From: Mycolicibacterium moriokaense
Lineage (GTDB): Bacteria; Actinomycetota; Actinomycetes; Mycobacteriales; Mycobacteriaceae
Reading direction: 5' to 3'
Length of the DNA: 64,000 bases
NCBI RefSeq assembly: GCF_003347205.1
Contig: NZ_QQBJ01000006.1
Span: 1-64,000 of the forward strand
Shown: piece by piece, positions 18,062 to 26,212 of the stretch
Layout of the letters: every line of letters begins with the position of its first letter
Position numbering within the stretch: the first letter of the stretch is position 1
Made by a program: the position numbers and the translations under genes
Notes under the pieces: generated by a model
The model's database searches: none
Told to the model about the DNA's origin: nothing
What the model saw: only the letters and a program-made list of their open reading frames with translations

Positions 18062-20448
18062 GTCCCGCAGCCACGGAGACAACCGTCGGGCATCTGCAGC
18101 GGCGCAGGTTCGCCGTGACGGGCGTTGTCCAGGGGGTGGGTTTCCGGCCCTTCGTCCACCAGGTCGCCGTCGAACTGGGCCTGTCGGGCTTCGTCGGAAA
18201 CGACTCGGCGGGTGTGTTCATCGAGGCACAGGGGCCGGTGAGCGCGCTCGACGAGTTCGGCCACCGACTTGTCAGTCAGGCGCCGCCGTTGGCGGTGATC
18301 AGCGATGTGTCCTGCACCGAGCTCGGTGGAGCACTGCAGGCGGACACCGGATTTCACATCGTCACCAGCAGACCGGCCGGTGCCGCACCCACCCCGATCC
18401 CACCCGACATCGCGGTGTGCGACGACTGCCTTGCCGACATCTTCGACCCGGCCAACCGTCGCTACCGGCACCCCTTCACCACGTGCACCAACTGCGGGCC
18501 GCGCTTCACGATCATCCGCGCTCTGCCCTACGACCGCCCCGCAACGACGATGGCCGGCTTCGCCATGTGCGACCGGTGCTCGGCCGAATACCACGATCCG
18601 GCGGACCGCCGGTTCCACGCGCAACCGATCGCGTGCCCCGACTGCGGCCCCTCGATGTGGTTCGCCGCCCAGCGTGCCCGCATCACCGGCACCGACGCGG
18701 CACTGGAGGCCGGACAGGCCCTCCTCGCCGACGGCAAGCTGCTCGCCGTCAAGGGCATCGGCGGCTATCACCTGGCCTGCGCAGCCGACAGCGACACCGC
18801 GGTCGCCGCACTTCGACAGCAGAAAGACCGCCGCAGCAAGCCGTTCGCGGTACTCGCCCGAGACCTCTCGGTGGCCAGACGGTTCGCCGAGATCAGCGAC
18901 GCCGACGCCGCCGTGCTCACCAGTCCCGCCCGCCCAGTGGTGCTGCTGCGGCGCAGACGCGACGCACCGGTGGCGACCGCGGTGGCACCCAACAGCCCGC
19001 TGATCGGGCTGATGCTGCCTTACACACCCATCCATCACCTGCTGCTGGCACGGGTACCGGGCGCCGCCACCGCCCCACCGGACGCGATCGTGCTGACCAG
19101 CGCCAACCGCTCGGACGAACCCATCTGTTACACGGACGGGGACGCGGCCAAGCGGATACCCGCACTGGCCGACGCGGTACTCGACCACGATCGACCCATT
19201 CACGTGCCCTGCGACGACTCGGTGGTGCGGCCGTACGATGACGGAAAAGAGTTCCTGCACATCCCCATTCGTCGCTCCCGCGGCTACATGCCGCTCCCCG
19301 TCGACCTCGGCCGGGACAGCCCACCGGTTCTCGCGGTCGGCGGGGAGCTCAAGAACACGTTCTGCCTGACCGACGGACGCCGCGCGTACTGCTCGGCTCA
19401 CATCGGCGACATGGGCTCGGTCGCCACGCTGAAGGCCTTCACCCACAGCGTGCGCCAGTTGTGCGAGATGCGCGGACAACCCCACAGGCTCGCCGCCGAC
19501 CTGCATCCGCGCTACGCGACCCGTAACTGGGCCGAACACAATGCGGGCGGCCGGCCCCTCGACCTGATCCAGCATCACCACGCCCACGTCGCATCGCTTC
19601 TGGCCGAACACGGGATGTTGGGTGAGCCGGTAATCGGCGTGGCGTTCGACGGCACCGGATACGGGTGCGACGACACCGTGTGGGGCGGCGAGATCCTGCG
19701 GCTCGGCCACGACACGCAGCGCTTCACCCGGGTCGGGCACCTCGCTGCGGTGCCGCTGGCCGGCGGCGACGCCGCTGTGCGCAACCCCTGGCGGGTCGCA
19801 CTGGCACACCTGTGGCATGCCCGGGTGGCGTGGGCCGCCGAGCTGTCACCCGTCCAGGCCGCCACATCGGCGGAATTGCGGCTGCTCCGAACGCAGTTCG
19901 CAACGGGCCGCGGATGCGTGCCCACCACCAGCATGGGCAGGCTCTTCGATGCCGTCGCCTCGCTTCTCGGGGTGCGGCAGCACATCGACTACGAGGGACA
20001 GGCCGCGATCGAGTTGGAGGTGCTGGCGGCGTCGGCCGACGAGGGCGACAGCGTCGGGTTGCGGTTGGCGATCGGCACGGACGGGGTCATGGACCCGGCG
20101 CCGATGATCGCCGCAATGGTGGGCGCGCTGCGCGACGGCGCCGAGCGGGCAGACCTCGCGCTGGCCTTCCATCGCGCGGTGGCACACGCCGTCGCCGATG
20201 TCGTCCACCGCGTCGCCGGCACCACCTCGACGGTCGGGCTGACCGGAGGGGTGTTCCAGAACGTGCTGCTGCTGCAGTCATGCCGTCGCCTCCTCGAAGA
20301 CGGCGGCTTCACGGTACTGACGCATCGCGTGGTCCCGCCGAACGACGGCGGGTTGGCGCTGGGTCAGGCCGCGATCGCCGCGCTGGCAGCACTCGACGAA
20401 ACCCCTGACGGCCACTCAGCAAGCGAAAGGACCACCGGATGTGCCTAG
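18058..20448 (+). CDS. hypF: Carbamoyltransferase HypF
   Basis: Makes the carbamoyl group that becomes the cyanide ligands of the NiFe site, passing it from carbamoyl phosphate to the HypE C-terminal cysteine. The 796 residues show all HypF modules in order: acylphosphatase-like ([18 protein letters not shown], 22-41), two zinc fingers (CDDC...CTNC and CDRC...CPDC, ~120-200), a YrdC-like nucleotide-binding domain ([11 protein letters not shown] to [10 protein letters not shown]) and a Kae1-like domain with HHHAH at about 506-510, [10 protein letters not shown] and GLTGGVFQN. It overlaps the preceding gene by 4 nt and hypC by 10 nt. Confidence 0.97.
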   Translation: MSPAATETTVGHLQRRRFAVTGVVQGVGFRPFVHQVAVELGLSGFVGNDSAGVFIEAQGPVSALDEFGHRLVSQAPPLAVISDVSCTELGGALQADTGFHIVTSRPAGAAPTPIPPDIAVCDDCLADIFDPANRRYRHPFTTCTNCGPRFTIIRALPYDRPATTMAGFAMCDRCSAEYHDPADRRFHAQPIACPDCGPSMWFAAQRARITGTDAALEAGQALLADGKLLAVKGIGGYHLACAADSDTAVAALRQQKDRRSKPFAVLARDLSVARRFAEISDADAAVLTSPARPVVLLRRRRDAPVATAVAPNSPLIGLMLPYTPIHHLLLARVPGAATAPPDAIVLTSANRSDEPICYTDGDAAKRIPALADAVLDHDRPIHVPCDDSVVRPYDDGKEFLHIPIRRSRGYMPLPVDLGRDSPPVLAVGGELKNTFCLTDGRRAYCSAHIGDMGSVATLKAFTHSVRQLCEMRGQPHRLAADLHPRYATRNWAEHNAGGRPLDLIQHHHAHVASLLAEHGMLGEPVIGVAFDGTGYGCDDTVWGGEILRLGHDTQRFTRVGHLAAVPLAGGDAAVRNPWRVALAHLWHARVAWAAELSPVQAATSAELRLLRTQFATGRGCVPTTSMGRLFDAVASLLGVRQHIDYEGQAAIELEVLAASADEGDSVGLRLAIGTDGVMDPAPMIAAMVGALRDGAERADLALAFHRAVAHAVADVVHRVAGTTSTVGLTGGVFQNVLLLQSCRRLLEDGGFTVLTHRVVPPNDGGLALGQAAIAALAALDETPDGHSASERTTGCA

Positions 20449-20690
20449 GGATCCCGGGACGGATCACCGAGATCTGGGACGAACCCGACGGAGGGCGGTT
20501 CGCCAGGATCGCGTTCGGCGACGACGTCAAAACCGCCTGTCTGGCCTATCTTCCGGACCTGGCGGTCGGTGACTACACGATCGTGCACGCCGGATTCGCG
20601 CTCACCCGGATCGACGAGGAGTCCGCGCAACTGACGCTGGACACCATGCGCGAGTACGGCGTCTTCGGCGATCAGGAGGCGGCGTCGTGA
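20439..20690 (+). CDS. hypC: Hydrogenase assembly chaperone HypC (first copy)
   Basis: 83-residue chaperone that, with HypD, carries the Fe(CN)2CO moiety and holds the large-subunit precursor open. The N-terminus [12 protein letters not shown] supplies the essential Cys2, and the remainder ([21 protein letters not shown]) is the small OB-like barrel plus C-terminal helix. The start lies 10 nt inside hypF. A second, diverged copy is encoded at 23193, so one operon has two dedicated HypC proteins plus a HypC-like domain in the next gene. Confidence 0.95.
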   Translation: MCLGIPGRITEIWDEPDGGRFARIAFGDDVKTACLAYLPDLAVGDYTIVHAGFALTRIDEESAQLTLDTMREYGVFGDQEAAS

Positions 20691-21403
20691 CCTCGCCCGC
20701 GCACACCGGTATGTCACCCGACCTGGCGATGGATCTGGCACAGGCGTCTTTGACACTGGCGCAGCGGTTTTCGGATCGCGCCACGATGTGGTGCATCGCG
20801 CCCGCGTTCTCGCCGCACGCCCAGCACATCGCCGTCGAATTCGTCCATCCCGTTGTCGTCGGAAAGCGGGCCCTTCCCGCTGTCGCACTGACGGGCCCCG
20901 ACCTGGTGGGTCAGGTGCGGCTGTCCGCGCGCGCCGGTGATGTGGTGATCGCCTGCGCCGGAGCAGACGACCCCGACGTCCGCGCGGTCATGCAGCGCGC
21001 CGACGCGTGGGGCGTCACGACCATCTGGATCGGCAACGGTGATCGACCGCCCATCGGAGCCGCCGACCATGTGCTGTGGCTCGACGACCCCGACCCGGCG
21101 CTGGCGGCGACGGGCGAGTTCGTCCTGATGTATCACCTGTTGTGGGAACTGACCCACGTCTGCTTCGAGCACCCGGGCCTGTTGACGTCCCCGCCCTCGG
21201 TGTGCACCGACGAGGTGTGTATCACGTGCAGCGACGAAGGACGCTCCGCGGAGGTGCTGACCACCGCACCCGACGGGACGGCGACGGTGCGCACGGCGCA
21301 GGGCAAGGAAGACGTCGTCACCGTCCTCGCGGGGGCCCTCTTCCCCGGCGATCTCGTGCTGGTCCACGCGGGAATGGTGATCAGCAAAGTGAGGGAGGCC
21401 TGA
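20687..21403 (+). CDS. Two-domain protein: SIS-like N-terminus and HupF/HypC-like C-terminus
   Basis: 238-residue protein starting at a GTG that overlaps hypC. The N-terminal ~165 residues look like a degenerate SIS (sugar isomerase) fold: AQHIAVEFVHPVVVGKRALP, DVVIACAGADDPDVRAVMQR, AWGVTTIWIGNG. After a cysteine-rich link (CTDEVCITCSDE) the last ~65 residues match the HypC barrel: GTATVRTAQGKEDVVTVLAG, then FPGDLVLVHAGMVISKV. The C-terminal part resembles HupF/HypC chaperones, with the CITC cysteines possibly replacing Cys2 of HypC. The next gene is a full SIS protein, so the two may form a pair. Its specific role is unknown. Confidence 0.82.
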   Translation: MTSPAHTGMSPDLAMDLAQASLTLAQRFSDRATMWCIAPAFSPHAQHIAVEFVHPVVVGKRALPAVALTGPDLVGQVRLSARAGDVVIACAGADDPDVRAVMQRADAWGVTTIWIGNGDRPPIGAADHVLWLDDPDPALAATGEFVLMYHLLWELTHVCFEHPGLLTSPPSVCTDEVCITCSDEGRSAEVLTTAPDGTATVRTAQGKEDVVTVLAGALFPGDLVLVHAGMVISKVREA

Positions 21404-21404
21404 C

Positions 21405-22070
21405 ATGGCTGCAAGACCACGTCTCGACGAGCCGACCAACTTCCTGTATCCGTTCATCGACGCGAACGAACACGATCCCGCCGCCCTGCTCACCGACCTG
21501 GCGGCGTCCGCGTCGTCGAAGGCGGCCGAGAGTGCCGAACTCCGGCGGTCCACGCTGCAGGCGTGCTCTGCGCTCGTCGAGACCGCGGCCGCGGAGATGG
21601 CCGCCCGGTTCGCCGCCGGCGGGCGGCTGTTCACCTTCGGAAACGGCGGAAGCTCAACCGATGCTGCGACTTTGGCGGCGCTGTTCGCGTCGCCGCCCGC
21701 TGGGGAGGCGTTACCCGCCTGGTCGTTGACCGCCGACCAGGCGGTGCTGACGGCACTGGGCAACGACGTCGGCTTCGACCTGGTGTTCGCCCGTCAGCTG
21801 ATCGCGCGAGCGCAACCCACCGACATCGCGGTCGCAATGTCGACCAGTGGCAACTCCGCCGACCTGCTGCTGGCGATGCGGGAGGCGCACGGTCGCGGCC
21901 TCTACACCATCGGGTTCACCGGATACGACGGTGGCGCGTTCGCGACCAATCCCGACGTCGACGTGTGCTTCGTCGTGAGATCGCAGAGCGTGCACCGGAT
22001 CCAGGAGGCACAGGCACTGCTGGGCCACCGACTCTGGTCGGCCGTGCACGCGCAGAAAGGCTCGCGATGA
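21405..22070 (+). CDS. SIS-domain protein, phosphoheptose isomerase (GmhA)-like
   Basis: 221-residue SIS-fold protein similar to sedoheptulose-7-phosphate isomerase. The core is intact: RLFTFGNGGSSTDAATLAAL (phosphosugar loop), DIAVAMSTSGNSADLLLAMR and GLYTIGFTGYDGGAFATNPD, with a C-terminal VHRIQEAQALLGHRLW helix matching the GmhA region that carries catalytic residues. A GAGGGAGG ribosome-binding site precedes the ATG, 1 nt after the upstream stop. GmhA-like genes recur in actinobacterial hydrogenase operons for unknown reasons. The sugar chemistry is unproven here; the protein may instead bind a carbamoyl or nucleotide intermediate. Confidence 0.85.
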   Translation: MAARPRLDEPTNFLYPFIDANEHDPAALLTDLAASASSKAAESAELRRSTLQACSALVETAAAEMAARFAAGGRLFTFGNGGSSTDAATLAALFASPPAGEALPAWSLTADQAVLTALGNDVGFDLVFARQLIARAQPTDIAVAMSTSGNSADLLLAMREAHGRGLYTIGFTGYDGGAFATNPDVDVCFVVRSQSVHRIQEAQALLGHRLWSAVHAQKGSR

Positions 22071-23179
22071 GAGAACACGTCGCCGAATACCTCGCCTCGG
22101 GGCCGTCATTCGGCGAGGGGGAGGTGATCGACCGCATCGACACGTTCCGCAGGCGCCGGCCCCGGCTGCGGGACACGGTGGTCACCCTGGCACACGGTGC
22201 AGGCGGAAAGGCTTCTGCCGCATTGGTCGACGGAGTGTTCGTGGAAGCGTTCCGCAATCCGCACCTGGACTCGCTGGGCGATGGGGCGGTGATCGCGCTG
22301 CCCAATGGTCAGCGGATGGCCATGTCCACCGACTCCTTCGTGGTGCAGCCGTTGCGGTTTCCCGGCGGGTCGATCGGCCACCTCGCTGTGCACGGGACGC
22401 TCAACGACATCGCCATGGTGGGTGCGGTCCCGTCGTGGATGTCGGCGGCATTCGTCCTCGAAGAGGGCTTCCCCATCGCCGAACTGCGCGAGATCGTCGC
22501 CGACATGGCCGATGCCGCCGCGGCGGCGAACGTGCAGATCGTCACCGGCGACACCAAAGTGGTGCCCAGGGGCGCCGCGGACGGGATGTTCATCACCACC
22601 GCGGGCGTCGGCCTCGTCCCGGCGGGACGCGAACTGTCGCCCGGCAACGTCAAGCCCGGAGACAAGGTGCTGACCTCCGGCACCATCGGCGACCACGGCA
22701 TGGCCGTCATGCTGGCCCGCGGAGACCTGGCGATCGAGGCCGACATCAGTTCGGACACCGCCGCGGTCAGCCCACTGGTCGAACTGCTGCTGGAGGCCGC
22801 ACCGTCTACCCGGTGGCTGCGCGACCCCACCCGCGGCGGCATCGGGACCGTGTGCAACGAACTGGCCCAGGCATGTGGGCTTGCCGTGATCCTGGACGAG
22901 GACCGGCTGCCGGTGCGGCCCGAAGTCGCCGGCGCATGCGAAATGCTGGGAATCGACCCGCTTTACGTGGCCAACGAAGGAAAGTTCCTCGCCGTCGTCG
23001 ACGCCGCCGAGGCCGAGGCGGCCGTCGCTGCGCTGCGCGGGCATCCCGCCGGAGGGGACGCCGCGGAGGTGGGGCACATCGCCGCCGAGCCCGAGGCGAC
23101 CGTGGTGGTCCGCACCGGATTCGGCGGAACCCGAATCGTGGACATGCTCGTCGGCGACCCATTGCCACGGATCTGCTGA
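22067..23179 (+). CDS. hypE: Carbamoyl dehydratase HypE
   Basis: Accepts the carbamoyl group from HypF on its C-terminal cysteine and dehydrates it with ATP to a thiocyanate, the cyanide donor for the active-site iron. The 370-residue protein belongs to the PurM/AIR-synthase-like ATP family: LAHGAGGKASAALVDGVF, LGDGAVIAL, MSTDSFVVQPLRFPGGSIGH, TLNDIAMVGAVP and DPTRGGIGTVCNELA. It ends with PLPRIC, the diagnostic HypE tail with the acceptor cysteine as last residue. The ATG at 22067 overlaps the SIS gene stop by 4 nt; the frame is open further upstream, but that part lies within the SIS gene. Confidence 0.97.
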   Translation: MREHVAEYLASGPSFGEGEVIDRIDTFRRRRPRLRDTVVTLAHGAGGKASAALVDGVFVEAFRNPHLDSLGDGAVIALPNGQRMAMSTDSFVVQPLRFPGGSIGHLAVHGTLNDIAMVGAVPSWMSAAFVLEEGFPIAELREIVADMADAAAAANVQIVTGDTKVVPRGAADGMFITTAGVGLVPAGRELSPGNVKPGDKVLTSGTIGDHGMAVMLARGDLAIEADISSDTAAVSPLVELLLEAAPSTRWLRDPTRGGIGTVCNELAQACGLAVILDEDRLPVRPEVAGACEMLGIDPLYVANEGKFLAVVDAAEAEAAVAALRGHPAGGDAAEVGHIAAEPEATVVVRTGFGGTRIVDMLVGDPLPRIC

Positions 23180-23192
23180 GAAGGGACATCGT

Positions 23193-23465
23193 ATGTGCCT
23201 GGGAATCCCCGGACGAATCGTCGAGATCACCGACGCCGCCAACTGCCTGGCCAAGGTGGACGTCAACGGCGTGCGCCGCATCATCAGCGTCCGCCTGCTG
23301 GAGAAGGACCTACCCGAGCCCGATGAGTGGGTGCTGGTGCACGTGGGTTTCGCGATGGCCAAGATCGACGAGACCGAGGCGCTGCTGACGCTGGCCGCCG
23401 TCCAGAAGCTGGGCGACGCATACTCCGATGAGATCGAAGCGTTCGACTCGTCGTCGATCATCTGA
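23193..23465 (+). CDS. hypC: Hydrogenase assembly chaperone HypC (second copy)
   Basis: 90-residue HypC homologue with the required [12 protein letters not shown] start, VHVGFAMAKIDETEA barrel segment and an acidic C-terminal tail (DEIEAFDSSSII). It is followed 15 nt later by hypD, the normal HypC-HypD pairing, so this copy is the likelier partner of HypD. Compared with the first copy it has a VRRIISVRLLEK strand in place of a [10 protein letters not shown] strand, so the two may serve different steps or clients. A GAAGGGA-like ribosome-binding site precedes the ATG. Confidence 0.95.
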   Translation: MCLGIPGRIVEITDAANCLAKVDVNGVRRIISVRLLEKDLPEPDEWVLVHVGFAMAKIDETEALLTLAAVQKLGDAYSDEIEAFDSSSII

Positions 23466-23480
23466 GAGCAGGAGACAACG

Positions 23481-24626
23481 ATGCGCTTCGTCGACGAATT
23501 CCGCGATCCCGCCGCCGCCCGAAAGCTGTTGGCTGCCATCGTCACGCTCGCCAACGCGGGCGCACGCGACGAGCAGTTCAAGTTCATGGAGGTGTGCGGC
23601 GGGCACACCCACACGATCTACCGGCACGGCATCGAACACCTGCTGCCCGACAACGTCGAACTGGTGCACGGACCGGGCTGTCCTGTCTGTGTGATCCCGA
23701 TGGGCCGCGTCGACGACGCGATCTGGCTCGCCCGGCAACAGGATGTGATCTTCACCTGTTTCGGCGACATGATGCGCGTGCCCGGCTCCGACGGCAGCCT
23801 GCTCGACGCCAAGGCCGGCGGCGCCGATGTCCGGTTCGTCTACTCGCCCCTCGACGCGCTCAAGATCGCGATCGACACACCCGACAAGCAGGTCGTGTTC
23901 TTCGCCATCGGTTTCGAGACCACGGCGCCGTCGACGGCGGTCACGCTGGTGCGGGCACGCGAACTCGGAGTCACCAACTTCACGGTGTTCTGCAACCACG
24001 TCACGATCGTGCCGCCGATCAAGGCGATCCTGGAGTCCCCCGACCTGAGGCTGTCCGGGTTCCTGGGCCCCGGCCACGTGTCCACCGTGGTGGGCAACCG
24101 GCCCTACCGATTCGTTCCCGCCGCCTACCACAAACCGTTGGTGGTGGCCGGTTTTGAGCCACTGGACATCCTGGCGTCGATCGCGATGCTGCTTCGCCAG
24201 ATTCGCGAGGGTCGCTGCGAGGTGGAGAACCAGTACTCGCGCGTGGTGAACGAGGAGGGCAACCCGGCGGCGCTGGCCCTGATGGCCGAGGTCTTCGCGC
24301 TGCGACCCCACTTCGAGTGGCGCGGACTGGGGTTCATCTCGCAGAGCGCGCTCAAGCTTCGCGACGAGCTGGCCGACTTCGACGCCGAGCATCGGTTCCG
24401 CCTGCCGGGTGTGCGGGTCGCCGACCCGAAGGCCTGCCAGTGCGGCGAAGTGCTCAAGGGTGTTCTCAAACCCTGGGAATGCAAGGTTTTCGGTACCGCC
24501 TGTACCCCGGAGACTCCCATCGGCACCTGCATGGTGTCGCCGGAGGGCGCCTGTGCGGCGTACTACAACTTCGGCAGGCTGCATCGCGACGCGGCGACGT
24601 TGATCGGCCAAGGCGCGCGGGCATGA
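23481..24626 (+). CDS. hypD: Hydrogenase maturation iron-sulphur scaffold HypD
   Basis: 381-residue [4Fe-4S] protein on which the Fe(CN)2CO unit is assembled with HypC. Conserved motifs: FMEVCGGHTHTIYRHG with the iron-binding cysteine, GPGCPVC, CFGDMMRVPGS, FFAIGFETTAPS, GFLGPGHVS, and the C-terminal cluster cysteines in CQCGEVLKG, ECKVFGTAC and GTCMVSPEGACAAYY. Length and motif order are standard. The stop overlaps the next ATG by 4 nt. HypA and HypB are the only Hyp factors not in this operon; they are encoded at 7,746-8,907. Confidence 0.97.
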   Translation: MRFVDEFRDPAAARKLLAAIVTLANAGARDEQFKFMEVCGGHTHTIYRHGIEHLLPDNVELVHGPGCPVCVIPMGRVDDAIWLARQQDVIFTCFGDMMRVPGSDGSLLDAKAGGADVRFVYSPLDALKIAIDTPDKQVVFFAIGFETTAPSTAVTLVRARELGVTNFTVFCNHVTIVPPIKAILESPDLRLSGFLGPGHVSTVVGNRPYRFVPAAYHKPLVVAGFEPLDILASIAMLLRQIREGRCEVENQYSRVVNEEGNPAALALMAEVFALRPHFEWRGLGFISQSALKLRDELADFDAEHRFRLPGVRVADPKACQCGEVLKGVLKPWECKVFGTACTPETPIGTCMVSPEGACAAYYNFGRLHRDAATLIGQGARA

Positions 24627-25372
24627 CCGCCGCGGACATCACCGACACCCGCGGTGCGGAGATGTTCGCGCGCTACGCCTGCGCCCCGAACCAGCTCGGC
24701 TATTGCGGGCCTCGCGACACCCGGCTGCTGGCCGGCACGCGCGATGAGATCGAGAAGGCCGCCCGCCAATTCACCGGCGCATGGCCGTATCTCGAGGTGT
24801 TGTCGCGGATGACCGGCGTTCCCGATCCGCTGGATCACCGGCTGGTCGACTCGTACTGGCTGGGCGGGGGCGTCGGCGCCGAGCTGGATCCGGGTGGGTT
24901 CACCGCCGAGTTGTTGGACATCATCGCCGCCCAGGCGGGTCACTATTGGACGCATCTGACCGATGACCTCGCCGACGAGGCCGCACCGGACCACTGTTTC
25001 CATGTGTTCGGCGTCTACCCGTGGTCGCGCCTGCTGGGCAAGGGCGCCGACGAGCACCCGCTGTCCGTCCTGGACAACTGCCGAATATCCTGGGGCACAG
25101 TGGTATCGACCCAGGCCACGACGGCGACCGTGCTGACCCCGCGGCTGCGCTGGAGCTCCTCGGTGCTGTCGCTGTCCGCGCCCGTCGAGCACATCGTCGA
25201 CACCCAGGAGGGCCCGGGCGGCGGCATCGCGGTGGCGCCGGGCGATCTCGTCGCCCTGCACTGGGGACAGGTGTGCGACCGCCTCACGCCGGAACAGCTC
25301 GCGCGGCTGAAGGACGGTACCGACCGCCAACTGCGCGCCACCTCCCGGCGACTGAATTCGGGTTCGTCGTGA
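24623..25372 (+). CDS. Hydrogenase-operon protein of unknown function (DUF6390-like)
   Basis: 249-residue protein starting at the ATG overlapping hypD. Recognisable blocks are MFARYACAPNQLGYCGPRDT near the N-terminus, FTGAWPYLEVLSRMTGVPDP, DSYWLGGGVGAELD, HCFHVFGVYPWSRLLG and a C-terminal half with a HypC-like barrel flavour (DNCRISWGTVVS, VAPGDLVALHWGQVCDRLT). I recall the family as DUF6390, found beside actinobacterial hydrogenase genes, but cannot verify that. It has no signal or membrane segment. The conserved CGP, HCFHVFG and DNCRI segments contain Cys/His that could bind a metal. A maturation or cofactor-delivery role is plausible from context only. Confidence 0.75.
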   Translation: MTAADITDTRGAEMFARYACAPNQLGYCGPRDTRLLAGTRDEIEKAARQFTGAWPYLEVLSRMTGVPDPLDHRLVDSYWLGGGVGAELDPGGFTAELLDIIAAQAGHYWTHLTDDLADEAAPDHCFHVFGVYPWSRLLGKGADEHPLSVLDNCRISWGTVVSTQATTATVLTPRLRWSSSVLSLSAPVEHIVDTQEGPGGGIAVAPGDLVALHWGQVCDRLTPEQLARLKDGTDRQLRATSRRLNSGSS

Positions 25373-26208
25373 GGCCGCGAATCGCGCAGGCCGACGGTCA
25401 GATCGGGTTCTTCTGGATGACCGCGGACGGTGTCGCCACCACGCTGCCGGATCTGGTGATCGACGATGACGAGCCGGACCGCCTGGTGGCCACCCATCTG
25501 GAGGCTCTCGACGACGCGCTGATCATCGCCGCCGCGCGATTCGGGCAGCTTCTCGGCGGAGGCAAAGCGCCCGACCCAGACGAGCGAGACGACCTACTGG
25601 AGTTGCATCGCAGCCTGGATCTGCTGGTCCGGGACTACGCGCTGGCAGCCGAGATCAGCGGAATCATCCCCGATGTGCGGGCAGGCAAGATCATCGGCAC
25701 CGCAACGCTGTGCTCGGTGCGCGCCCGCTTCCCCATCGGCCTGCTGGGCGCCGCCCCGTTCGACGGCGAACTCGACGAACCGTCGATCGGCGTCATCAGC
25801 GGGTTCGGGGAGATGACGATGGTCGACCCGGAACGGCCGTGGAAGGGGGGCCGATGGGTGCTCAAATCCGAATCGGGGCAACGGTATCCGCTGACCCTGT
25901 CGACCATGCTGTTCGACAGTTCCGGGGTGAACAAGGACGCGGCCCGGCGTGAGCATCGCGAGGCGATCGAGGCGTGCGTCAGCGCAGCGGCCAGCGAGGA
26001 CGCCGACCCGTTCATCGTCGCCTCCGCGCTGGACTGGCTGCTCTACGACTGGCTGATGGCACATCGGGAAGACCCCGACAGCGCCGCGATCCAGATTCCG
26101 AAGGGCCACGACTCCGACGCCGCGATGATCGTCGGCGCCGCGTGCGCGTCCGTTCGCATCCGCGCGCGCATCGATCCCGGGCTGGCATCGCCGCTGCCGA
26201 CCGACTGA
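25369..26208 (+). CDS. Terminal hydrogenase-operon protein of unknown function (279 aa)
   Basis: 279 residues from a GTG overlapping the preceding stop by 4 nt. Blocks with conserved-looking character: GQIGFFWMTADGVATTLPDL, ARFGQLLGGGKAPD, IPDVRAGKIIGTATLCSVR, GEMTMVDPERPWKGGRWVLK and ASALDWLLYDWLMAHRED. I do not recognise a family. There is no signal peptide, membrane segment or cysteine cluster. It is the last gene of the 16-kb operon and ends 4 nt before the convergent HAD gene. Because it is coupled to hypD through one other unknown, it probably acts in assembly or regulation of the hydrogenase. Confidence 0.75.
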   Translation: MRPRIAQADGQIGFFWMTADGVATTLPDLVIDDDEPDRLVATHLEALDDALIIAAARFGQLLGGGKAPDPDERDDLLELHRSLDLLVRDYALAAEISGIIPDVRAGKIIGTATLCSVRARFPIGLLGAAPFDGELDEPSIGVISGFGEMTMVDPERPWKGGRWVLKSESGQRYPLTLSTMLFDSSGVNKDAARREHREAIEACVSAAASEDADPFIVASALDWLLYDWLMAHREDPDSAAIQIPKGHDSDAAMIVGAACASVRIRARIDPGLASPLPTD

Positions 26209-26212
26209 TCAC

